Shown here one piece after another: positions 27,001 through 34,943 of a stretch of 64,000 bases of DNA. The notes beneath the pieces are model-generated. The model did not search any database. It saw nothing but the letters and a program-made list of their open reading frames with translations, and was not told the origin of the DNA. Numbering within the stretch: the stretch's first letter is position 1; every line of letters starts with the position of its first letter. This DNA comes from Heterodera schachtii (lineage: Eukaryota; Nematoda; Chromadorea; Rhabditida; Heteroderidae): NCBI GenBank assembly GCA_023374025.1, contig SIJG01000089.1, forward strand, positions 513,529-577,528. The letters are read 5' to 3'. A program made the position numbers and the translations under genes.

Positions 27001-29970
27001 CAAATTAATTAATTGTTTCTAATTAATAATCTACCATGTGTCGCCTGTGGAATGATCAACGGCATGCCAGCTGTGATGATCATCGGCGGTGACGGCGTGT
27101 CGTCGTCCAGCAGCAACTGTTCGCGCGACGACTGCTGATGGTGCCAGTGCGGTACGGTGCGCAGTGCGCGTGCACTGTGCGGTGGCATACGTTGCGGGTG
27201 TGCTGCAGCAGTGCCTCCTGCATGTTGCTGCAATTGTTGCTGAAATTGCACGCCAAGCCCGCTGCTCGTTGCACTGCCAATGCTGCTGGCTTAAACATTT
27301 TGATTAAATGATTTATTTTTTGTAATTAACCTAGAGCTCTGAATTCTGAGCTTTGTCCTCATTTTGTGGCATTTATTGTGGTCAGAAGAGAATTTTTTTT
27401 TTAAATAAGAATTTACGGATTTTTGTTTTTCCAGAACTTTAAGAGAATTTTTGACAAAATCCTTAAAATTGGTATAAGTTGTATAAAATTCTGTTTTAAT
27501 AAAAATCGCATAAAACGCTAATTTTTAGGGCTCGCTCAGGCCTATGATCAGAAAGGAAAACCAATTTTTTTGTTGTTTATAATCATAAAAATTTTCGCCA
27601 GTGAATTTTCCAAAATTATAAGCGACGCTGGAGAAAAATAGCATTAAGAATGGTTCTAATTTTGAGCATTTTCGAGTCAAATTTAATAAAAAAAAAAAAA
27701 AAAAAATTAGAGAAAATTTGTATGTCCATCCAGCGATGCCGACAGACGAAGGTGGGGGAAGATTTTGCCAATTTTAACGTAATTTATTAAGAAAATTCGA
27801 AAATTTTTAAAAAAAATATCGCCCGACTAATTAAAATATATCTTTGAAACCAGAAAAACCTTAAGCCAATTTTGGCAAAATGTCTCCGTCAATCGAAAAT
27901 ATTCCAAAATTTAAAAATGCCAAATTTGCTTCACTATTTCATCAAAATGGCAAGAGCAACTTTGGCACCCTTTTGTCAACAACACCACAACTTGCCTGGT
28001 GATGAGTAGCAAAAGCTGGTCTCGGACGCGTACTTGCGCAACCGCCTGTGCTGCGGCAACTTCTTCTTCGGCACGCCAACGCCGCCCGCGCCGTGCTGCT
28101 GCAGTACAAAACGTTCCGCAACCGAACTGATGATGGGCGGTGTTGCAGCGTTGCCAATTGCGCAACAATGGCCGGTCACCGCGGTGCTGTCCGCCGCCTC
28201 GCAACAGCAACACTCGGAGCAGGAAGACGGCGGTGCTGCGGCTTCTGCGCTTGCGCTGCCGCCGAAACCGCTGGCACTCAGTTTGATGCATCCGGCAGCA
28301 GCAGCAGCAGCAGCACGCTTTTGCGCCTGGAACGACGATGGCATGGGCATCATGCGCACGCAGCGCGACGGTGGTGGCAGCGGTTGCTGACCGGCGGATG
28401 ACTGCTGGCCACGGCTGTCATTATGTTGTTGTTGTTGCTGTTGCCGTTGCTGGTCCATACTGAAATTTGCGTTTTTAAAGGGCAAATAATCATGCCAAAT
28501 TTGGTGGAACTTTTTTGGCACTAATTTGTAAGATTTTGGTAAAATGGTGGCACCATCTTTAAGAAATGAATTTTTTTTTAATTTATATAAGAAAATTGCT
28601 TATATTTTTCATTTTTTTTTTACCCAATTAACCTTTTTTTTGAATTTAGGTAGGAGCTAATTTGTAAATGGAAGATGGTAATATTAAAATTAATTATTAT
28701 TTTAATTTTATTTGCAGAAAAATAAATTATAACTTGCCTTAAATTTAATCAAATTAAACAATCTTTGGTATGACATTTTGAATGTCCTTAAATTTTTTAT
28801 GACCATAAAAATTTGACTCATTGAATTCCTTCGTAACTTTTTTCAGAAACTGCCAAATTTCAGTTCCTTTATTTATTATAATTAGGGATTACATTTTTAG
28901 GCTATAAAAACCGCCAAAATAGGTGGGCTTTAGGCTATAAAAAACCCAAAAAATAGGCACTAAAAATGCAAAATAGGCTCTAAAAACCCCATTTTTAGAG
29001 GTGTAAAATCATAAAAGTTTTTTCCAAAAAGGTAACAAAATTAAGCCAAATCAGTATTGAGATAAATATTTTTAAAATCACAAATTCTTGTCAATAAATA
29101 AATTCTGGAGAAGAATTTTTGAAAAATTTTTCATTTCTTAGGGGTGTATTTTTTGAAAAAATTTTTGGGTCGATTCTTAGGGGTGTATTTTTCGTTTTTA
29201 TTGCAATTTTGTTAATAATTTTAGGCACAAAATGCAAAAAAATGGTTCTTTCAAAATTTTTTAGGCTTTTTAGGCGCTAAAAATAAAAGTCTTGAAAATA
29301 GGCACTAAAAACTCGAAAAATAGCTTAACAACAGCCCAAAAAAACATGTTTTTCGTGCGTTTCAGGCCACGGGGAGCTCAGGAAAAAAATAGGCTTTTGC
29401 CTAAAAATGTAATCCCTAATTATAATTAGATCGACCAAAGACTTCTATTATTTAATTAAAATAATAATTAAATTTGAGCTAAATTACGATTTATTATTAT
29501 TATTCTGCAAATGAAATTAAATTTAAACATTTCTATAATTAAAACTTTTTTTTAGGTTCGCCCCATTGATACTTTTTTAGGTTCGACCTAGCACCGGTAG
29601 CACATACACATTTCAAGGAAATTTTTACAATTTTTTTTTGTTTGAAAATTAATATCCATTCAGCATGAAAACTATATTATATTACACTGCAATCTTAAAT
29701 TTTTCATGCTCTCAAACCCTAAAATTAAAAATAAGTGCCTTACATTTCCGGGATTTGTATGCGCAAGGGTCGACTCAAGTCGGAAGCGGCGCCGGTGACG
29801 GTGGCGGCGGCGTTGTCAATGCCCGCGTTGGCATGGCACTCCGTCGTTGACGGCGCTTCGCCGATGACCGCAAGCTGTTCAGCGGACGACGCTCTCCTGC
29901 GCAATTTCGTGCCGACGACATTTTGGTGTGGTTTATTGGCACCGTCGTTGGCATTGGTATTCGAATTCAT
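14991..29970 (-). CDS. Low-complexity multi-exon gene, possibly the 5' half of the SLC4A11-like gene
   Basis: Exons on the minus strand: 29970-29744 (ATG at 29970), 28459-27996, 27289-27035, 26484-26126, 25603-25463, 24924-24584 and the micro-exon 15043-14991. Phases match at every join. The protein is rich in Gln, Ser, Ala and Gly, with recognisable phrases LRRRASSAEQLAVIG, RRLRKYASETSFCYSS, REQLLLDDDTPSPP, RRPKSTGQIIIQQQQQ and AYDPSYTSATVYSDS. RRRASS and RRPKST look like basophilic-kinase sites. No folded domain is recognised before the micro-exon. The second intron starts either with GC (CCAG|GCAAGT, a good GC-AG donor) or four bases later with GTTG; both choices keep phase with alternative acceptors at 27289 or 27285. 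At 24584 a perfect donor (GG|GTGAGT) overlaps a TGA, so the alternative is that the gene ends there. The link to the SLC4 exons is inference from strand, composition, phase and the micro-exon's similarity. Confidence 0.6.
15540..15900. repeat. AT-rich direct and inverted repeats upstream of the first secreted-protein copy
   Basis: The phrase ATTTGGATATTAAAAATGAA and its reverse complement occur several times, with TTTTATTGGCACTAAT and ACAAACTACA. The same block, longer and rearranged, is at about 21470-22060 before the second copy. The repeats therefore belong to the duplicated unit (start codons about 6.2 kb apart). Confidence 0.7.
15944..17873 (+). pseudogene. Secreted two-domain acidic protein, copy 1 (disrupted)
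   Basis: Four exons: 15944-16039, 16087-16829, 16898-17165 and 17350-17873. Exon 1 codes for a signal peptide with hydrophobic core AILFIIIFLHFSFS. Exon 2 carries a domain of about 50 residues (pattern NWxCxxIAEEFxEYERxECQKYxKYLxILYEYL) and ends in an acidic Glu/Asp/Gly tract. Exon 3 carries a second, diverged copy of the domain. Exon 4 is a charged, Lys/Glu-rich, probably helical tail. Compared with copy 2, exon 2 lacks one base near 16384-16400, so the frame shifts and closes; the correct frame resumes in the open stretch from 16500. Exon 3 also has an in-frame TAG at 17003-17005. Two independent lesions make a pseudogene likely, though the single-base loss alone could be an assembly error. 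The family is not one I recognise. A secreted effector-like role is inference from the signal peptide and duplication only. Confidence 0.75.
17905..18344. mobile_element. hAT-type MITE built on an ATAGTTGCTAAAAA word
   Basis: The ends are CAGGGAACGGATTTTTAGGT and the inverted ACCTAAAAATCCGTTCCCTG (one base aside). An exact 8-bp target duplication GTCGTTGA flanks it at 17897-17904 and 18345-18352. The interior repeats AATAGTTGCTAAAAA and contains CGATTCTTAGGGGTGCATTTT. It is non-coding and sits just downstream of the copy-1 pseudogene. A second element with the same start (CAGGGAACGGATTTA) is at 62524. Confidence 0.9.
18345..18912. other. AT-rich spacer
   Basis: No gene is seen. The text AGTTCGGTTTTCTTTCTTCACCTATCA with following CTTCTGTC and GATAAATTTTTGG phrases appears here (about 18490-18600) and again at about 19130-19260. 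A weaker version lies at about 23825-24125. It looks like 3'-flanking DNA of the secreted gene family, re-duplicated. Confidence 0.5.
18913..19094. mobile_element. hAT-type palindromic MITE, CCCGGTCCC word
   Basis: The ends are TAGAGTTGTACGGGACCGGG and the inverted CCCGGTCCCGTACAACTCTA, with 8-bp target duplications GTCAAAAT (18905-18912 and 19095-19102). The 182-bp interior repeats TCCCGGTTTT and GGGACCGGGA. It aligns along its length with the elements at 23.9 and 32.1 kb. It is non-coding. Confidence 0.9.
19806..20161. mobile_element. MITE whose arms are tandem 15-18-bp repeats
   Basis: The left arm has seven units of ATCCGTCAGTGGACA-type sequence; the right arm has six inverted units of CTGACGGATTGTCCA type. 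The outer ends are GGTCCGGACAATCC and GGATTGTCCGGGAGCC. It is flanked by 11-bp direct repeats GGAGAAAATGG (19795-19805 and 20162-20172). A 9-11-bp target duplication would suggest a Mutator-like source rather than hAT. It is non-coding. Confidence 0.75.
20369..21044. mobile_element. hAT-type MITE built on an AAAAAGGCAYGAAAA word
   Basis: The ends are TAGAGACCGACTAAAAAGGC and the inverted GCCTTAAAAGTCGGTCTCTA, with exact 8-bp duplications TTTATTAG (20361-20368 and 21045-21052). Over a dozen AAAAGGCA-type words lie near both ends, and the centre holds four versions of TTCTTAGGGGTGTATTTT. It is non-coding. The window's first 860 bases contain pieces of the same interior. Confidence 0.92.
21470..22080. 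repeat. AT-rich direct and inverted repeats upstream of the second secreted-protein copy
   Basis: Several copies of AATATCCAAATATTTGATAC and its inverse occur with AATACAAACTA and GTGCCAATAAAA. The block matches the one at 15540-15900 but has extra units. The 200 bases before the start codon are nearly the same in both copies (CACCAAAAATTTTCGGAT, then the ATG). Confidence 0.7.
22114..23474 (+). CDS. Secreted two-domain acidic protein, copy 2 (C-terminus frameshifted)
   Basis: Exons: 22114-22209 (signal peptide, core FFIIIFLHFSFS), 22258-22989, 23054-23324 and 23386 onward. Splice phases match those of copy 1. Exon 2 reads through without a break: domain 1 (NWQCDEIAEEFEEYERTECQ onward), a middle segment with LPINEMILQLAIDTANEW, and a Glu/Asp/Gly tract. 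Exon 3 holds domain 2, whose core EEYERTECQKYRKYLDILY is identical to that in domain 1. In exon 4 an extra base relative to copy 1 near 23472 creates TGA at 23472-23474, giving about 395 residues. The other frame stays open from 23488 to past 23700 and encodes the homologous Lys/Glu-rich tail, with a further frame change near 23745. So the gene makes either a shortened product or is a second pseudogene, or the base is an assembly error. A secreted effector-like role is inferred; no known domain was recognised. Confidence 0.75.
23475..23770 (+). pseudogene. Out-of-frame C-terminal tail of the copy-2 gene
   Basis: It is homologous to exon 4 of copy 1: NDISKCLWKKDEMEV, EINLVNEQELNYEK, SANLRREFERELAKMC and LEKAMTNAANN correspond in order to the copy-1 tail. 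It sits one base out of frame with the upstream part of exon 4. Past about 23745 the match to copy 1 shifts frame again, and the open frame that continues to 23931 is low-complexity, Phe-rich and unlikely to be coding. Confidence 0.6.
23921..24077. mobile_element. Palindromic MITE, TACCGGTA word
   Basis: The ends are TAGAGCGGTAGGTACCGG and the inverted GATAACCGCTCTA. It aligns with the 18.9-kb element through TACTGAAAAAA, GTACAACTGAGTACCTA and AGCCAAAAAGT. Where the 18.9-kb copy has CCCGG, this one has TACCGG. No clear 8-bp duplication is visible; the left flank repeats TAGAG. It is non-coding. Confidence 0.7.
24078..24583. other. AT-rich spacer, no gene seen
   Basis: This is the intron side of the donor at 24584, with long A and T runs and no open frame that is not simple sequence. 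Confidence 0.5.
28883..29418. mobile_element. hAT-type MITE built on an AAATAGGCNCTAAAAA word
   Basis: The ends are TAGGGATTACATTTTTAGGC and the inverted GCCTAAAAATGTAATCCCTA, perfect over 20 bases, with exact 8-bp duplications ATTATAAT (28875-28882 and 29419-29426). It contains two TTCTTAGGGGTGTATTTTT motifs and repeated AATAGGCACTAAAAA. It lies in the first intron of the minus-strand low-complexity gene. Confidence 0.92.
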
Positions 29971-29975
29971 TTGTA

Positions 29976-32139
29976 CTGGTTGTTCAGCAGAGAATTGTTG
30001 TTGCTTTTACCCAACTTACAGTAGAGGAAAGCGCGCAAAAGCAAAAAATGCAATCGTACCGTAACCCTCGCTTTGTTTACGGTATTATGTAATACAGTAA
30101 ATTCATTTGTTATTTGAACGGACTGTGTTGGGAGAAAAAATCTTTGGCTTAATGTAAAACGAAATATTTAAAATGTATTTTTTGAACGCTTTCATATAAA
30201 ACGCAATGCCAATCTGTGCGGTCATGAAAAAGTGGGGGCGGCATTTATGCAACTTTGGCACACTATTTTTGGCACGAAGTGGCCGAAAAAGCTTATTTTG
30301 CGCCTTTTTGGCATTGTGCAGTGCCAATCTTTGCAAAAAAAATCGCAGCATAATTTTATGAATATTTTTGGCAACTTTTTGGGGCGGATGCCAAAAATAA
30401 ATGTCCGGCAATTTGTGGAGTAAAAGCGAAGGTCAACAGTGGGGGAAGTCTCCCAATTTCCCCAAGGGTATTCAAAGGAAATTCAAAATAGCGCTAAAAA
30501 TAGAACGCCAAAACAGTCAGATTTGGTGTGGAACTGTGAATAATTTGCTAAAATAGATGTTAAATGCCAAAAGAAAGTTAAAATAAATAAAATTTATTTA
30601 CGTAAAATTGTTACAAAAAACCAAAATTATTTTAAATGAAATTTCAAAATGAAAAAATTATAAATTTTTTTTCCCAATAAATTTAATTGTTTTAATTTTA
30701 ATACTTAAATGAAAAATAATAAAAATTATACTAAAAACTATAACAAATTTATTAATTGAGTTTTAAAGCATTAGTTTAAATATGAAAAATAAAATAATTA
30801 GGAATAAAAAAATAAAATCAACTTTTACACTAAAAAATATATATTTAATTTATCGAAATTTTTATGAAAAATATCTGCATTGGCATTTTCCCGTGGCATA
30901 AATAAACTGAAAAATGAGCCCAAAAGCAATTTTTGTTTTGTGTGTGCCCTCAGGGGAGGAAAAAAGTGTGCAAAATCTGTGCCGAAAAATGAGGGCAAAC
31001 AAAATGCCAAAAGTCCAAAAATTGATAAATTGGGGGGCGGAAGAGAAAGATGCAATAAAATAAAATATATGGCGGAGGGCAGAGATGCAGAGTGAAAATT
31101 CATTCAATCGCCTAAGGCAAGAAAAAGTCTCATGGGAATTTTCATTTTTTATTTCATTCAAAAGTTCTTTCCTCCTTAACAGTTTGCCAAGGATTTCCCA
31201 AAAAAAAAAAAAAAAATTAAAACGCCAAAAAAACAAAATAAAATAAATTGAACAACCAAATGAAATATTTTTTTTTGTGAGAGATAAAGCTAATTTAATT
31301 AAAAAAATAACTAAAGGATATCTCCCATCCCGGTCAATTTTAGGAATGCACAGATTTAGGATAAGATAAAAAAAATTCCAATTTTCATGGAATTTTTCCA
31401 ATTTTCCAAAAAAAAATATTCAAAAACTTTTTTAGATGCTACTTTTTATTATGCTACAATATTTCGGGACTGTTCTTAGGCAAAAAATCCAATTTCTCAT
31501 ATATTCCTAAAAAAAAAAGTTTTTTTTTTTTTGTAAAAAAAATTTTTCTCATAAATTTTCTTCGATACATATAAAAGAATTGAAATAATTAACATTTTGT
31601 TAAGCAAAATACATAGAATTTACAAAATTTAACAACAAAAACAAGAAATTTTCTTAAATTTTTTAATGAAAAATTAATTTAGAATTTTTTTTCCCCAAAA
31701 ATGCCAAGGATCTTTCATTTATATGTAAATAGTTCCGAATGCTTAACACACAAAATTTAATTATGCTAAAGTGCATGGGGAATGGCATAGGTAATGGATT
31801 TTTCCTGCTGGCCACGACGGAATGACGTGCCCAAGTCAATTTGGCTTTTGGGAATTTGGAAGAAAAATTTTTTGAAATTTAAATTTTCCAAAAAGAAGGC
31901 CTCTTAAAGATTAAACAAACATTTAATCGGATTATAAATAACAAAAATTAACAATTTTGTTTATCATTCAATTTAAAATAATTTTTTTTTCTTTTTCCCA
32001 TTAACTAATTTTCGTTTTGATCCAATTTTTAATGTAACCATTTTCAAATGATTCCCAAATTTTCATATTTTTAAACAAATCAAAAGCCATTAAAATAGAA
32101 AATTATTTTTAAAATGGATGAAATTAATTAAATTAATAT
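29976..32139. other. Stretch without a supported gene
   Basis: This is upstream of the ATG at 29970. A GTAAGT donor-like site on the minus strand near 30020 may mark a 5' non-coding exon. Words of the TTTGGCAC/GTGCCAA type are frequent at 30200-30420. The rest is AT-rich. A 179-codon minus-strand frame (30862-31401) is Phe/Ile-rich simple sequence and is not called. Confidence 0.45.
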
Positions 32140-32337
32140 TAGAGTTGAGCGGGACCGGGAATTTTGACAAAAACCGGGACCGGGAATTTTGGGGTTGAAA
32201 AACCGGGAATTTTTGGCTGGGAAAACCGGGAAAAACCCGGGAATTTCCCGGTCCCGGTCAAAATTGGTCAAAACCGGGACTGGGTACTCAGTTGTACCCG
32301 TTTTTTTCTGTACCAGTCCCGGTCCCGCTCAACTCTA
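32140..32337. mobile_element. hAT-type palindromic MITE, CCCGGTCCC word
   Basis: The ends are TAGAGTTGAGCGGGACCGGG and the inverted CCCGGTCCCGCTCAACTCTA, perfect over 20 bases, with 8-bp duplications ATTAATAT (32132-32139 and 32338-32345). The interior repeats ACCGGGAATTTT. It is in opposite orientation to the 18.9-kb copy. It is non-coding. Confidence 0.92.
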
Positions 32338-34370
32338 ATTAATATACAAGGAACTAATAAAATTTTAAATTTTTCCTTTTAAATTTTTGAAAATCGGGAA
32401 TTTTCTTTTTTTTTGTCTATCCTCTTAACCGCTGCTCCCCAATCAGCACCGTCATTATACGCTTAGGTTGCTCTCGGATTTGTGTGTGCCAATGCCATTC
32501 GTTCGTTGGCATTGTGCCGTCCCCTCCCACCCTCTTTTGCCGTGTGGCCAAGGCGCAAATTGAGTTAATGAGCTTTTCGCTGCCCTCCGCTCAAGCAAAA
32601 AAGCTGTGAGTGTGTGCCCTCCGGGGAAAACAAAAATGCGGTAAAAAGTAAGCGCCGGTATTTTGGCACGGGGAGACAATTTTTGCGATGGTGGAAAAAT
32701 GCCGTTGAGCAAAAAAATGGGGATGGACGGTGGAGGGGAGGACAAAAGCTCTTTTATTTAAATGGTGGAATTTTTAAATTTAAAAAAGTTAGACAGTCTT
32801 TTTTTATTTATAAAAAGTTTTTTTAGTGAAATGTGTACGGTATTTGGATTTAAGTGAATATACTGTATGGAATTTGTAAATTGTTACTGTTTCATGAATT
32901 ATAAAAATGCCTGTTCAATTTTGAGTAGAAGCCTTAAGGGTTATAGGGCTCCCAAGTGTTCTAATTTTTCCAGAGTGTCCTGAATTTTGAGATAAGCAAC
33001 CTGAAAATTTAAAATTTTCTTAATTTCCACATTTGTCTTAATTTGAATTTTGACAAAATTATCGAACGGTATCAATTTTCACAGCAAATCTTATTAAAAA
33101 TTTCAATTTTCACCAGGTGGCCCAAAACTTCCATAATCCATAAAAATTTCTCCAAAATTTCTCCAAAATTTGACAAAAAATTCAAAAATTTTCCCTTTTT
33201 GGTGCTAAACCGTTAAAAATAGCGTGCCATAAAAAGGCTACGAAAATCAAAAATTTTTTTCAAATATTTAAATATTTTTTTTAAATTTTACAGTAAATTA
33301 TTTTTACCAGGATTTTTGTGGGTCAAATCTGAATTTTATTATTTTTTTTTCCAGAATTTTTAAAACCCTTTTGAGCCCAGCTTAAGGAAGGTACTGTGAG
33401 ATTGGTTATTTCTTTTTTTGTGGCCGTTCATTTTTAAGGGAAACATAGAAAATGAGGTTACAATGCCCAATTTTAAACATCATTGGCACAGAGGACGAAG
33501 TCCAAAGACAAAACGCTGGATGCCCCCGGGGGGAATTTCCCCGCCCCCGTTCCCCCGGGTGCCGTGCCCGGCGGGGGCGGAAGGGCGGGGCGGAGACTCA
33601 AAATGTTCAGCAGCTCGTCAAAAATGCGGCACAGAAAATGCCCTTTTTGTTTCGAGCAGATAATGGGTAATTTGCTTCAAATTTTTCCCCCTTTTTTTTT
33701 GCTTTAAAAAATCAACATGGACAAAACAAAATGCCAAAAAAATTTGGGGTTTTGAAAAGAAAAATTTGGTAAATTTTTAATGAGCCTAAATATTTGAATG
33801 GGTTAAAAAGGCAAACAAACAGTGGTACTTTTCGGTTCGGTTTTGTGCACCAATCCTAAAAATTTCAAAAATATGCCAACAAAGGAAGTTTTTTGATGGC
33901 ACAAAATGAATTATTTGCCCCAAGCGAAATTTAAGGTTCTTTTTGCCATTTTAGGGCAAATTTGTTCCTTTTGTGCCATCAAAAAAAATCCGTGCATCCT
34001 TTATACATATTTGTTTAAATGTTTAAAAGCGAAAAGTACCCAAAAAGCTGATACAAATAAATGGAAGCCAGTGGCCAAATGTAGGATTATGTTTTTCTAC
34101 TACCGTATACTTGAAAAAAGGAATTATAACGATTTTACTATGTTGTATAATACAAAAAGAAATTTGAGCAAAATTTTTACTACGGTATACCGTATAGAAC
34201 AAATTTTCGTAGACCGGACCATTGAAAAAAAAAGTATATGAATTGACAAAGGACACGGTTTGGGAATAACTAACTGCTGTACTACAAATCATTTTTTGTG
34301 GGAATCTCGATCTCGACAACCTCTCATGGCGAGACATACATGATTTAAATAATGAACAAATGAATTAATC
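32338..34370. other. Stretch without a supported gene
   Basis: Mostly AT-rich, with GC-rich islands at about 32440-32740 and 33480-33660. The latter has CCCCGGGGGG and GGGGGCGG runs. No splice-framed exon was found. Confidence 0.45.
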
Positions 34371-34373
34371 GCT

Positions 34374-34943
34374 GGTATACGGTAATATAATTGGAGGGTT
34401 AAAACAGATGAAGGAGGATTAACAGTGAATTGTAGTTACTCTAAGGCCAAATCCGCCGTAGGGAATCGACCAATTAGCCAAAAAATAAGAATTCAAGCCT
34501 ATCGGAGGTGCTGCTAACCTTGGGAGAGAAAGAAACAATTCGAATTGTCGGGCTTAATCTTAAGCACTACCTAACTCTATGCCCCCACTCCCCCACACCG
34601 ATGAACAAGCGCTACCACAAACATTGGCAAAATTTGTACGGCGTGCCACGGTGGCCCATGGTATACGGTAATATAATTGGAGGGTAAACAGAGATGAGGA
34701 GGATTAAGAGTGTAATTGGGTTGCCTAAAGGCGAAATCCGCCGGAGGGAGTCAACCAATTTGGCAAAAAAAATAATAATTTCAAGCCTATCGGAGGCGCC
34801 AACCGTGGGAGAGAGGAAGCAAATCGAATTGTCGGCTTAATCTTTAGCACTAATTAACTCTATGCTTAAACTCCCCCACACCGATGAACATGCGCCACGA
34901 TAAAAACATGGGCAAAATTTGTACGGCGTGCCAAGGTGCCCCA
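34374..34943. repeat. Tandem duplication, unit about 285 bp
   Basis: Two adjacent copies (about 34374-34657 and 34663-34943) share GTATACGGTAATATAATTGG, TTCAAGCCTATCGGAGG, AATTGTCGGnCTTAATCTT, CCCCCACACCGATGAACA and AATTTGTACGGCGTGCCA in the same order. They differ by scattered substitutions and small indels. There is no open frame common to both copies. Confidence 0.85.

Noticed and set aside
30862..31401. 179-codon minus-strand frame
   Set aside because: Phe/Ile/Leu-rich translation of A/T runs with no recognisable domain; composition artefact.
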